A stretch of DNA of 64,000 nucleotides from Clusia tigrina (Eukaryota; Arthropoda; Insecta; Diptera; Clusiidae), in assembly GCA_920105625.2 (NCBI GenBank), contig OV050030.1, positions 177,211,315-177,275,314 of the forward strand. The letters run 5' to 3'. The first letter of the stretch is position 1. Each line of letters starts with the position of its first letter. Positions 52,165-62,699 of this stretch are shown piece after piece. The translations under genes were made by a program, and so were the position numbers. Below the pieces are notes generated by a model. That model was given only the letters and a program-made list of their open reading frames with translations. It searched no databases and was not told the DNA's origin.

Positions 52165-53176
52165 TCAGACTCCCTCTTGTCCTTTTAGTTTGGGGCACTC
52201 TGCAGCCATATGTCTGAACGAATTACAGTTGTAACATTTAATTATTGCACCTGCAGTACTGTTTCGACTTTTCAATTCGACTTTTGAAAAAGCTTGCATC
52301 AATAGCTGTTCGTTTGAAAAACATTGTAGAGGCGCTTGCGAACGTAGATGAGAACTGGGAATTCCTTCGATCAAAAAGTCAATTAGCTCCTCTTTCTCCA
52401 AATTGACACCTTGCGGCCAACGTAATTTTTGCATTGTAATACGAGGTAAATGTCTCACCAGAGACCCATTTACGTTATTAAAATTTTTTACGCAGTGCAA
52501 GTTTGGATTCTTTTGAGTCAAAAATCATATGCATTTCACTTGATGAAGTTGTAATAGGCTGCACAGCATATTTGGATTTCAAAAATAACCACACTTGAGC
52601 ATTTTTCCTTAGTTTATTTGCCAGCAATATGCCGGCCAAATTTTCGGTGACAGCAAAAATATCCTACACGTTTTTAAACTAAGCTTCCCAAATTTCAAAC
52701 GAAGTAGAACCATCATATTCTGGCACTAACTCTTTTATTATGTTGAATGTTTCGTTGGGATTAATTTCATTTTGGAGAGTGGTTATTCTCGACACATTTG
52801 GCTGTGCATACTTTTGCAATAGTTCATTATCTTTTTCCAATAAGAATTTTTCTTTGCGAATAGTTAATTTTCTCTTTTTATAAATTCCATTTCTCGCTCT
52901 TTGACTGATTTACTTTGGCTTACTTTGAATTTGCCAACGTTGCTTTGTGTCGCACTCGCTTGCGTCTCGTCGCCACTTACTTCGTCGTTGATCGTTACAT
53001 TTTGAATAGTAGGAGTTTCGTTTTGTCTACGTTTTTCGTTCGTTGTTGTTGTCCACTGCTTTGCTGCTTACATTTGAACTGGCGTTGCTGCTTACTTTGT
53101 TCTTACTGTTGTTATCGCTACTACCGCTGCTGTCTTCACTTGTTCTAGCTTCGATGCCTTCGTCGTTGTTGTTGTA
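52165..53176 (-). pseudogene. Gypsy gag
   Basis: The start at 53176 (MYNNNDEGIEARTSEDSSGS) is a Ser/Asn-rich leader with a stop at about 53025. A basic coiled stretch follows, then ISRITTLQNEINPNETFNII-type sequence, KELVPEYDGSTSFEIWEA and ILLANKLRKNAQVWLKSKYA (capsid). The frame 52521-52165 holds ELIDFLIEGIPSSHLRSQA and the zinc knuckle CYNCNSFRHMAAEC (CCHC intact). Broken at about 53025, 52670 and 52520. Confidence 0.8.
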
Positions 53177-53449
53177 CATGACATTGCTTGCGTTGGCGCC
53201 CTGATAATCCAGTATAGGGAAAGTACGACTTTATTCTTTTGGCACATTGATTAAACGCTGGATTGTATTAATTTTACTGCCTAATGAAAACAGCTCCTAT
53301 TTATTTAACCACTCTTTTCACTGACACAATTGATGATTTTTATTGTTTTTGTCACTTATGAGTTGTAACATAACTTTTTTGTTAAGCTATTAGTTTTTGC
53401 TTTTAAATGTTTTGGCGCGATGAATTAAAGGAAGAAAAAATTTTACCAA

Positions 53450-53647
53450 TGGAGAAAACGTCTTGCTTCGTTGACGGTCGCTTTTACTTCTGTTCTCTCA
53501 TAAATCAGTGATGCTTCTTCAACTCCTCGATATTCCAATGTTGTCAATATAGCTAATAGTAGGTTTTACTTGTAATACTATTTTATAATGTCAATATTTA
53601 CAATGATATTTAATAATACTGTATCAAGAACTAATATACTGACATCA
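53450..53647 (-). repeat. 5' LTR of the second Gypsy element
   Basis: Partner of 49340-49548; differs by substitutions and several short indels. Confidence 0.8.
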
Positions 53648-53793
53648 TAATTTTGTTTTTTGGTTAATTCACAACATAAGTGCGGAATAATACATACTAC
53701 ATAAAAATTTATGTTTACACTTGTGAGCTTTGTTCTAAAATTTAAATTATTTCTGGTTACTAGAGCAGTTAGCAGCAAGCTATCATTACTTGG

Positions 53794-54388
53794 TGTTTGG
53801 GAGTTTTTATACCCAAACAACATTAATCACCATGATCATCCCCACGGTACCATACAAATCCACATCTGGTATCCCTGGATACCAATATCAACATTACATA
53901 TGCATAAGTCAGCTCATATTTACATACATATTAACTAAGGCAAATCAGTCAAAGTTTTACGGTTATCGTTTTGTCATAATTTGTGCATGCATTCCCTTTA
54001 CACCGCTAACAATACCCCTCAAGTTGGACCTACACATTAAGCAACAGTTAGAGTTTTTGTCTCTGTTGTTTTGCGCTTGTGTTTTGTTGTTGTGTTATTG
54101 GAAGTAAATGCAATTTCTACTGTAGAGTTTTTTTAACATTAACTTCGAGAAGAAGTTCAAGAAGATTTTAAAGTAGTATGAAAAAATATTGTTGACTAAT
54201 GAAGAGCTCCTCAAGAACAATAAAAAAAAAAATTAAATAATTAATAGTGGATATTAAATTCCTTGTAAAGTTACTAAGAAAATAATAAATAAACTGAAAG
54301 AAAAGATAAAATTAATAAAAAAAAAATGAATTTTTATTAAAAGAAAAGAACCCCTCGTTTAAGCTTCTTAAACAGAAGCTCTCATACA
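53794..54388 (+). repeat. 5' LTR of BEL/Pao element
   Basis: Starts TGTTTGGGAG, ends CTCTCATACA; preceded by CTTGG. Confidence 0.95.
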
Positions 54389-54394
54389 TAAAAG

Positions 54395-54412
54395 TGGTGC
54401 CGAAACCCGGGA
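54395..54412 (+). other. Primer binding site of BEL/Pao element
   Basis: TGGTGCCGAAACCCGGGA begins about 6 nt after the 5' LTR, with the TGG expected to pair with a tRNA CCA end. I have not assigned the tRNA. Confidence 0.75.
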
Positions 54413-54530
54413 ACTGTCCATGTGCTGACACAAATCCCTCATATTTTACATAAAAAAAGTTACTGCCGTCGTGCTACGGATAACATAACCTAATTTTGTT
54501 GCCACGAATTTCGCGCTAATTCACTACAAA

Positions 54531-56720
54531 ATGGAGACAGTTATTGAAGATCAACATAATATAATCAACTATATCGCTCGTATGGAGCAATCTTTTAATG
54601 CTAAACTAAAGGAGCATAAGTCCAAAGGTTATGCTCAAGCTATGCTCGAAGACTTGGAGCAGAATTTCAAATTATTTAAAGATGGCCACGAGTTGGTTAT
54701 GAGCATAGTTCGAGAACAGTCCCTCGCGGAGAAGGATGTACCCTACCTAAGTACCAATATGTATTACAGTTGTTGTGATACCTATATCTCATTTAAAACT
54801 AATATTCTTGATTTAATGTTTGAATTTGATTCTCCACAGACTCCAACCGTCCACGCAAGTACATTCGCCGCAAGCAGCCGCAACGAAACATTTGTCGCCG
54901 GAGTACGACTGCCAAAAATACAACTTCCAACATTTTCTGGAGATTATCTCGATTGGGTCTCTTATCGCGATACGTTTTTGTCACTAGTTCATGAACCAGC
55001 GTCACTCACTGATATCCAGAAATTTTTATATTTGAAAAGTTCGTGCACAGGTACTCCCTTTTCTATGGACAACGAATATCCAGTTGCCGGTTCTAGCTAT
55101 GCACTTGCATGGGAAGCTCTCGAGAGGAGATTTCACAATGAAAGAAAGCTTGTCGATCAAATCTTAAAGCGATTATTTTCCATACCGCCCACCAAGGGAA
55201 ATGTTTATTCTATTAAAGAACTTCTCGATACCACCAGAAATTGTTTAGCTCAACTAAAAGCATTAAAAATCGATACTACCACCTGGGATTCGATTTTGAT
55301 TTATTTGACGTCTCAGAAGCTAGACGTTCAAACCCGCAAAGAATGGGAGCAGTCGCTCAAGGCCAGTACAACGGTACCTCCTATGACTGAAATGCTTGTT
55401 TTTTTGGAAACTACTTTTAGAGCTTTGGAATGCGTTGAAGATGCAAATATTCCAAGCAGTTCAAACAAAAGTTATGGGGACAGCAAATTTGAAAATCGTC
55501 GTAAGCCAACGAAAATTGTTCGAGCACACACAGCTACTTCTACTATGTTGGATGAAAACTGCCCGTGCTGCAACAAACGTCATCCGTTATACAAATGTTT
55601 TAAATTTGCAACGATATCTTCAGCAGAGAAGAAAAACATCGTCAATCAACATCGGCTGTGTCGAAACTGTCTTCGTACCGGACATTTACAAGCCGCATGT
55701 AAGTTGAAGTCAGTTTGTCAAAACTGTAGTGAGCCACATCACACTGTTGTCCACAACGAGTACTATTCTGGAAACACCTCGTTGACAACTGCTACGACAC
55801 CAAATGCTACAGCAAACCAGACTTTTGCTCAACCTCCTACTACTTCTACTCCTACAACTGCAACATCTGTAAGTACGCTTCACTCCAATATGAATACATG
55901 CCATATAAATCCTGCCTTACTTGCCACAGTAAAGGTAATTATAAAAACTAATAAGTCTGCTTATAGTGTAAAAGCCCTTGTAGACCAAGGATCTCAGGTC
56001 TCATTTATATCTGAGGAATTAGCCCAGCTATTGCCCATACCGAAATTAAAAACGCATGTCGATGTCTGTGGGATTGGAGGAAACAAATCCGTCACGGTGA
56101 AGAAGTCCGTAAATTTAAATCTTTACTCCACATATGATCAACAATTTGAATTGCCGATAACTGCACTTGTTGTACCATCAGTTTCATCATATATTCCCCC
56201 CAAATTAAATTTGATCACAATTCCAGATTTACCAGAAAATCATCTTGCCGATAAAGATTTCTTGTTAGCAGAAAAAATTGATCTCCTTCTCGGAAATGAC
56301 GTCTATGGTGATCTATTACTAGCTAAGACGAAAAAATTTGAAAATGGTCTATTTTTACAAGAAACTCATTTTGGATACATGGTTTCTGGGTCTCCAAGAT
56401 CAAATTTGTCCGCAGCAACAATTTCTGCTAATTTGTGTTCGCTAGAAAATCAGCTACGCCTATTTTGGGAACAGGAAGAATTTGTAGATGAGAAACAATT
56501 CACACCCGAAGAGATGTTATGTGAAAAATTGTTTAATGAAACGCATACTAGAGATGATACCGGACGCTATACTGTCCATTTACCCTTCAAGAGTATACTT
56601 CAAGGTCAACCCCCTCCAACTTTTTCCCACACGGACTACAATGCGCTTAAACGGTTAAAACAGCTGGAATCTACTTTCAAAAATAAACCTAAATTTGCTG
56701 AGGAAATAAGAAATTCATGA
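54531..56720 (+). CDS. BEL/Pao Gag-protease and start of Pol
   Basis: 729 codons. Residues about 120-300 are the BEL gag core (DUF1759 type): RLPKIQLPTFSGDYLDWVSY, FLYLKSSCTGTPFSMDNEYP and YALAWEALERRFHNERKLVD. Residues 343-400 are a Cys/His cluster (CPCCNKRHPLYKC, CRNCLRTGHLQAAC, CQNCSEPHH), the nucleocapsid. A Thr-rich linker follows. The protease (DUF1758 type) begins near 470 with KALVDQGSQVSFISEELAQL, where DQG replaces the more common DSG, and KIDLLLGNDVYGDLL is its C-terminal block. From about 600 the frame enters the usual lead into the reverse transcriptase (HFGYMVSGSPRSN, FWEQEEF). It ends at a TGA overlapping the next start (ATGA). Confidence 0.9.
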   Translation: METVIEDQHNIINYIARMEQSFNAKLKEHKSKGYAQAMLEDLEQNFKLFKDGHELVMSIVREQSLAEKDVPYLSTNMYYSCCDTYISFKTNILDLMFEFDSPQTPTVHASTFAASSRNETFVAGVRLPKIQLPTFSGDYLDWVSYRDTFLSLVHEPASLTDIQKFLYLKSSCTGTPFSMDNEYPVAGSSYALAWEALERRFHNERKLVDQILKRLFSIPPTKGNVYSIKELLDTTRNCLAQLKALKIDTTTWDSILIYLTSQKLDVQTRKEWEQSLKASTTVPPMTEMLVFLETTFRALECVEDANIPSSSNKSYGDSKFENRRKPTKIVRAHTATSTMLDENCPCCNKRHPLYKCFKFATISSAEKKNIVNQHRLCRNCLRTGHLQAACKLKSVCQNCSEPHHTVVHNEYYSGNTSLTTATTPNATANQTFAQPPTTSTPTTATSVSTLHSNMNTCHINPALLATVKVIIKTNKSAYSVKALVDQGSQVSFISEELAQLLPIPKLKTHVDVCGIGGNKSVTVKKSVNLNLYSTYDQQFELPITALVVPSVSSYIPPKLNLITIPDLPENHLADKDFLLAEKIDLLLGNDVYGDLLLAKTKKFENGLFLQETHFGYMVSGSPRSNLSAATISANLCSLENQLRLFWEQEEFVDEKQFTPEEMLCEKLFNETHTRDDTGRYTVHLPFKSILQGQPPPTFSHTDYNALKRLKQLESTFKNKPKFAEEIRNS

Positions 56721-57718
56721 CGGAGTATGAAACGCTTAACCATATGGTAAAACTTGGTGAGTACCCTCATGCAATACCGAAAAATTCTTATTTCTTTCCC
56801 CATCATGGTGTACTCAGAGAGAGTAGTACAACAACAAAATTACGTATTGTTTTTGATGGTCGAAATCACAGACCCCCTCAGACTTCTATAAATGAGGAAC
56901 TAGCAGTCGGGCCTGCACTGCAAAATGATTTGTCTACTATTATATCTCGATGGAGGAGATATCGAATAGCTTTCACAGCTGATATAGAAAAAATGTTCAG
57001 ACAAAATAATGTCTGTAAAGAACATCAGCCTTCACAATGTATACTTTGGAGAGATGAAACTACAAATAAAATTAACATTTACAGTTTACTTACAGTGACG
57101 TATGGTACTACGTCAGCTCCATATTTGGCAATCAGAGTACTAGAACAGCTCGCCGAAGATGAAGAGAAACAATTCCCACAAGCGAGCCAAATACTTCGCT
57201 CAGACACATATGTCGATGACGTCATATATGGCGCTGATAGTTTTGATGACGCTCTAAAATTACAGCAACAACTTTGCTCCTTAGTGAAATCTGGTGGATT
57301 TCACCTTCGAAAATGGAACTCTAATTCTTCACGATTAATTAATCACATTCCAGAGGAAGATCGTGAAAAGAAAGAGCTATTTACACTCAATGAACCAAAC
57401 ATGGCGAAAGCTCTTGGTCTTTATTGGGACATTACAACCGATTCTTTTTCTTTTACAATAAATTTTACCTTTTCTCAAACTGTTACTAAACGCACCTTGC
57501 TTTCAGATGCAGCTAAGTTATTTGATCCCCTAGGCTGGCTATCTCCCACAACTATTAAAGCGAAAATTATGTTCCAGCTACTATGGAAACTAAAACGCGA
57601 TTGGGATGATACACTACCAGAACAGATTCAAAACGAATGGATAAATTTTCGTTCAACGAGAGATATACATCTAAACAATCTACAATTGACCTTCACGGCT
57701 TTAGTGATGCATCACTAA
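56717..57718 (+). CDS. BEL/Pao reverse transcriptase
   Basis: 333 codons, one frame back from the Gag-protease ORF with a 4-nt overlap. Landmarks: YFFPHHGVLRESSTTTKLRI, VFDGRNHRPPQTSINEELAV, FTADIEKMFRQ (first catalytic Asp, about residue 86), TYGTTSAPYLAIRVLEQLAE and DTYVDDVIYGADS (YVDD box, about 163-167), then GGFHLRKWNSNSSRLINHIP and LFDPLGWLSPTTIKAKIMFQ (connection). All catalytic residues are intact. BEL pol is normally one frame with gag, so the ATGA junction is probably a one-base deletion, though recoding cannot be excluded. The frame ends inside the connection domain by another shift near 57650. Confidence 0.9.
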   Translation: MTEYETLNHMVKLGEYPHAIPKNSYFFPHHGVLRESSTTTKLRIVFDGRNHRPPQTSINEELAVGPALQNDLSTIISRWRRYRIAFTADIEKMFRQNNVCKEHQPSQCILWRDETTNKINIYSLLTVTYGTTSAPYLAIRVLEQLAEDEEKQFPQASQILRSDTYVDDVIYGADSFDDALKLQQQLCSLVKSGGFHLRKWNSNSSRLINHIPEEDREKKELFTLNEPNMAKALGLYWDITTDSFSFTINFTFSQTVTKRTLLSDAAKLFDPLGWLSPTTIKAKIMFQLLWKLKRDWDDTLPEQIQNEWINFRSTRDIHLNNLQLTFTALVMHH

Positions 57719-57897
57719 CTGCCTACGCTGCTGTTGTCTACGCTCGAATTGGAGCTGGTGAGATAATTATTAATTTATTACAGGCAAAAACAAAGGTAGC
57801 CCCTTTAAAAAATGAAACAATTCCGAGACTGGAATTAAGTGCAGCTACGCTTTTAGCAAAATTGATCGCTAAAATTAAATCAAACAACGGTTTTTAA
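57637..57897 (+). pseudogene. BEL/Pao RNase H, first part
   Basis: LHGFSDASLTAYAAVVYARI carries the first RNase H Asp (FSDAS), followed by KTKVAPLKNETIPRLELSAA with the catalytic Glu and TLLAKLIAKI. The frame ends at a stop at 57895-57897; the domain continues in another frame as VYWTDSTIVLAWLKNYNRRL (from about 57910), which provides the next Asp. Confidence 0.85.
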
Positions 57898-57899
57898 CA

Positions 57900-59713
57900 T
57901 TGGGCGCATCGTATACTGGACGGATAGTACCATCGTTCTTGCGTGGCTCAAAAATTACAACAGACGGTTGGAAGTCTACGTGACAAACAGAGTTGCACAA
58001 ATTCATAAACTTTGCGACGTCACCGATTGGAGATATGTTCCATCAGCTGATAACCCTGCAGATTGCGCTTCTCGCGGATTATTTCCTGAAGAACTTATCA
58101 AGCATTCATTATGGTGGACTGGTCCATCATGGCTGAAAACTGATTCAAATGATTGGCCTTCCTCCCCGGCAAATTCATATATTGCTAAATCTACTGTAAA
58201 CGCTGCTACAGAAGAAAAAATTTACAACAACAATGTTATTGTCTGTCACTCAACCAATACAGAAACAACAACAGCATTCCCTAAATTCCTGTCGAAATAT
58301 TCCAGTTTCACTACGTTAATACGTGCTATGGCATACCTTTTTCGTTATTTCGACAATTTAAAATGCAAAATAAAGAAGATCGAAATAGATACAAGCTTTT
58401 TAAAAACATGGGAACTTACAAGAGCAAGGAATCATCTAATTCGAATAACACAAGCTGTAACATTTCGGGAAGAAATACAATGCTTAAAATCAAGTAAACC
58501 TCTTCCTAATAATAGCCGAATTCTGAAGTTATCACAATTTTTAGATGAATTGGATATTGTCATAGTTGGTGGTCGCATATCTCAGGCCGAGATTCCATTC
58601 CACACGAAGCATCCTATACTTTTGACCAAACAAAATCCTATTTCCCTTCTTATCTTTTCAGAAGCACATAAAAAGACTTGCCACGGTAGTCTTCTGCTAA
58701 TGCAGTCCTATGTTTCACGGCATTATTGGGTAGTCTCTGCTCGTGACTTAGCAAAAAAGGTGCAACGCAATTGCATCGTGTGCTTCAAATACAAAACTAA
58801 GACTTGTCAACAATTAATGGGTAACCTGCCAGCTGTCCGCCTTCAGCCAGCCCGCCCCTTCAAGCATAGTGGGCTCGACTACGCCGGTCCCATTAATATA
58901 AAAACATCATCCTTAAGAACGGCATCTACTTCTAAGGGATACATTTGCTTTTTCATATGTATGTGCACCAAGGCAATACATTTGGAAGCCGTCACCAGCC
59001 TTAATGTAGATGCATTCTTAGCAGCTTATCGCCGTTTTATTGCTCGTCGAGGAATTTGTATGGACCTATACTCCGATTGTGGTACAAATTTCGTTGGTGC
59101 GAATAAAGAGCTGCAAGTCATTTATCAGCGCAATAAATTATCCCTTCCCGAGCATCTCGCTCAAGCACTGGCCAATCAAGGTACGAAATGGCACTTCATT
59201 CCTCCTGCTTCGCCTCATTTTGGTGGACTCTGGGAAGCAGGAGTAAAATCCACAAAACATCATTTACTTCGAATAGTCAATGATCGTCTCCTCAATTACG
59301 AAGAACTAAGTACGCTTCTCGCACAGATTGAAAGCATTCTAAACTCCAGACCTCTATGTCCCCTGTCAACTGATCCCCAAGATCACAACGCGCTTACACC
59401 TGCGCACTTTTTAATCGGTGAACCTACAGTTTGCATTCCGGATGAAGATTTATTGGATGCAAACGTTGATCGACTCTGTCGTTGGAAACAGATTGTACTT
59501 CTTAAGCAACACTTCTGGGAAAGATGGAAAAGAGAGTACATGTGTCGACTACAATCACGCCCCAAATGGAATAAAATAATCGATAACATTAGAGTTGGCG
59601 ACATCGTACTCTTACTCAATGAAAAAAGTGTTCCTGGTCAGTGGCCTCTCGCAAAAGTTGAAGAATTACATCCTGGTAATGATGGCTTGGTTCGAGTTGT
59701 TACTCTCTACTGA
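57900..59713 (+). CDS. BEL/Pao RNase H end and integrase
   Basis: The reading is open from about 57900; the first ATG is at 57968, but the frame is really a continuation of pol. RNase H ends with DNPADCASRGLFPEEL. The integrase zinc domain reads HKKTCHGSLLLMQSYVSRHY with CIVCFKYK (HHCC). The catalytic core has HSGLDYAGPI (Asp), YSDCGTNFVGANKEL (Asp) and FGGLWEAGVKSTKHHL (Glu). NRVWERWKREY-like FWERWKREYMCRLQSRPKWN and VGDIVLLLNEKSVPGQWPLA form the C-terminal BEL block. The TGA at 59711 appears early; similarity to the usual tail (NILKRPIAKL-type) continues for about 15 codons in a shifted frame. Confidence 0.9.
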
Positions 59714-59841
59714 AACAAGAAATATATTAAACGTCCAATTGCCAAACTGTCGATTACCAACAAATGACATCACGTCAACAGAAGATACGGAATCATCAAG
59801 CAACAGTCCTAATTAAGAACAGAGGTTCTTGGCGGGGAGAA

Positions 59842-60436
59842 TGTTTGGGAGTTTTTATACCCAAACAACATTAATCACCATGATCATCCCCTCGGTACCA
59901 TACAAATCCACATCTGGTATCCCTGGATACCAATATCAACATTACATATGCATAAGTCAGCTCATATTTACATACATATTAACTAAGGCAAATCAGTCAA
60001 AGTTTTACGGTTATCGTTTTGTCATAATTTGTGCATGCATTCCCTTTACACCGCTAACAATACCACTCAAGTTGGACCTACACATTAAGCAACAGTTAGA
60101 GTTTTTGTCTCTGTTGTTTTGCGCTTGTGCTTTGTTGTTGTGTTATTGGAAGTAAATGCAATTTCTGCTGTAGAGTTTTTTTAACATTAACTTCGAGAAG
60201 AAGTTCAAGAAGATTTTAAAGTAGTATGAAAAAATATTGTTGACTAATGAAGAGCTCCTCAAGAACAATAAAAAAAAAATTAAATAATTAATAGTGGATA
60301 TTAAATTCCTTGTAAAGTTACTAAGAAAATAATAAATGAACTGAAGGAAAAGATAAAATTAATAAAAAAAAAATGAATTTTGATAAAAAGAAAAGAACCC
60401 CTCGTTTAAGCTTCTTTAAACAGAAGCTCTCATACA
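59842..60436 (+). repeat. 3' LTR of BEL/Pao element
   Basis: Same ends as the 5' LTR and followed by CTTGG. The polypurine tract GGCGGGGAGAA (59831-59841) touches it. Confidence 0.95.
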
Positions 60437-61640
60437 CTTGGTATAGATTACATTGTTTCGTTGATAATTGATTAGTGTGAGCGCTAATCAGGTTTAGATC
60501 ACATTACTCTACTTTTCAGATGCACTACTTCACTCAACATAAATCAGAGTGTGGTGTCTACCGCCGTAAATGGAGCAAATAATGCAGCTATTCCATTTCG
60601 CAAATATGTGGTTATACCCAAGTCAATTATAGCAGAAGCCATGCCTTGCAACTGGCTGCTTGTTTTTCTCAACATTCATGCTTATAAAAACTGGACACTC
60701 TCTCACTGCTTGGTCAACCTTTTTACAAATGCACTATTTAGTGCCCTTCTTAATGGTGTGATAGGTTCGTTTAGTGGTAGTTTGAAACAAATCTATTTTA
60801 AGACGTACATATGGGGCAGGTAGCAATTTTATGCTAGCTGAGCATAATGATGAATCATCATTTGATAACGTAAGTTCTGAAAAGCACAAAATGTATCAAA
60901 GGTGGGAATATTTTTATTCCTACGCATGTTTCTGTCCCAATCACCACGTATAGAATAAGATAAATTCTTTAAAAGATAAAAAACTAGAACTTGATTTTGC
61001 TCTTTGACAGTGACTTCAAGTTTTGTTATCGAATTTGCACAAGCTGGTAGAATGTGATGTTGTCTACACCACAGATGAGTTCAATTGCTGGATCCGCTGG
61101 GCAACTCCAAAGCATAAAGACTTCAACATTACTTTATTCAATCTTAATATGACAATAATTAAATAAAGCAAGTAGTCTATAAAAACCAATAAAAAACAAT
61201 CAAAATAACAAACAAAGAGGAATGTACTCAATCTAAATTAACAACCAAAATCATTAAAACTAATAAAAAGAGAAATAATAAAAACAGTTATGTTGATTGA
61301 GAAGCTGGTCGGCCTTTAATTGGTCACAGTGGGACAAATTCTCGTGTCTGACGTGCATAATACTTTGACGCAACACATTGATACATTCTCACTATTTGCA
61401 TTTGCAGTACCGCTTAAATCAAAAACTGCTTCCGTTACCGCTATAGCCATGAAATGTTCCATTTAATTTATTCGCTCACTGTTCGGTACAAAAGTATGTG
61501 TGGGTGAAAATGTTCAGGACATATGTAAAATTATGCAAGGGCTGTTGGCACTTTTTCCATTTTTATATGCATTTCTTTTATAAGATGATATAAAAAATAC
61601 CCGCGCAGCTCAGAAGGAACTTCACTTATCATACAATGTA

Positions 61641-61685
61641 TGAACAGTTAAATCGAACATTGTTGAACAGTTAAATCGAACATTG
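61641..61685. repeat. Tandem duplication of 22 bp (period 23)
   Basis: TGAACAGTTAAATCGAACAT plus TG at 61641-61662 is repeated exactly at 61664-61685. Confidence 0.85.
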
Positions 61686-61830
61686 AAAAGGATGATGTGA
61701 AAGGAGTCTAGCTACTACGGTTCATAATCTGGGATTGATAAATATAAAGATCTAATCAATGAATACAATAATAAAGTACGAGTATATAGAACTATAAAAA
61801 TAGCTGCTAGTAAGGTAACTCCATTCCATT
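61660..61830 (+). pseudogene. Retroelement integrase end, fragment
   Basis: The second copy of the duplication opens EQLNRTLKRMM, followed after stops by IDKYKDLINEYNNKVRVYRT and IKIAASKVTPFH. This resembles the ERLNRTLK...YN...HRTI...P region at the end of integrase cores of Gypsy/Ginger-type elements. It is short and damaged, so family is uncertain. Confidence 0.4.
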
Positions 61831-62699
61831 AATTGAACAATTATTTTTACAAGCAGCTTACAGTAATCTAAAACTGAATACAAAACCGAGATTAAATGGA
61901 GGTGATACAATTCACAATAACAGTCAGTTTGAATAGAAATACATTAATTTTAATAGCAAACTATTTTGATCGATACAATTTAAAAATAACTATGTTGCGG
62001 ACTAGTAGATTTTCAATTTCGAATGTTGGTCATCATAATAATTTGTTTCATATTAGCGAAATACCAATTGCATCATATCATTCCAATGATTCACAGATTA
62101 CATATTAACTGAAAATGAAGAAAGACGAAAAGGTACTGATTGTAAGAAATTATTAATTAAAATCGACCGAGTCGTTTGTTGTTAACATCTATCTACTTTT
62201 ATTAGATTTAAGAATTTAAAAGCTTATTTATTGAATATACTACATTCATACATGTTGACACATACTTAGATATATATGTATATATATTCATTGAAAAAAC
62301 CAAGGGAAAAGATGCTGATCAAGCAAAAGAAAGCAGGTCAGTACCCTGCTTCCTTTTGCTTTTTTATTGATTTTATTATTGGAGAGTGTCGAATATCGTT
62401 TTGATCGCAACTTACTTTGTATCACTTGACGGTCGTCAGCAGAATATTCAATAGCAACTTCTGCTGAGGTGAAATGCACAGGAGTTCAATGTCTTCGGTT
62501 GCTCGTTGGCTAAGGTCGTTTACTATATCTCTGCCCCCCTCCCACACCCCTTAGTCTTAGGTGATGGTTGTGATTTGAAATTTACTTTGGCGCTATTTCA
62601 GTATTTATCGACTGTACATTTTTATTTCCTGTAAAATTGGTATCGACGTTTCGAGTAAATTTTTGGTGAGAAATTATTTTTTATGTTTCTAGTTAATTG

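Larger units (their letters stand above)
49340..53647 (-). mobile_element. Gypsy-type LTR retrotransposon (Mdg3/micropia-like) with pol deletion
   Basis: The minus-strand 4.3-kb element lies between two related ~200-bp LTRs. Order: gag (53176-52165), protease (52149-51766), reverse transcriptase start (51301-50945), integrase (50945-49779). The reverse transcriptase palm and RNase H are deleted. LTR divergence is considerable, with several indels, so the copy is old. No convincing target duplication. Confidence 0.8.
53794..60436 (+). mobile_element. BEL/Pao LTR retrotransposon, nearly intact
   Basis: 6.6-kb plus-strand element with 595-bp LTRs (53794-54388 and 59842-60436), 5-bp target duplication CTTGG (53789-53793 and 60437-60441), primer site, gag-protease, reverse transcriptase, RNase H and integrase in BEL order, and a polypurine tract. 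The LTRs differ at about ten positions, so it is the most recent complete autonomous-type insertion here. Four frame lesions in coding sequence make this copy defective unless one is programmed. Confidence 0.95.

Noticed and set aside
53790..54107. 105- to 108-codon ORF in each BEL LTR (also at 59829-60155)
   Set aside because: It falls entirely inside the LTR and has no recognisable motif; most likely chance.
60551..60823. 90-codon ORF beginning MVSTAVNGANNAAIPF
   Set aside because: It could be a short host or element exon, but nothing supports it beyond being open.
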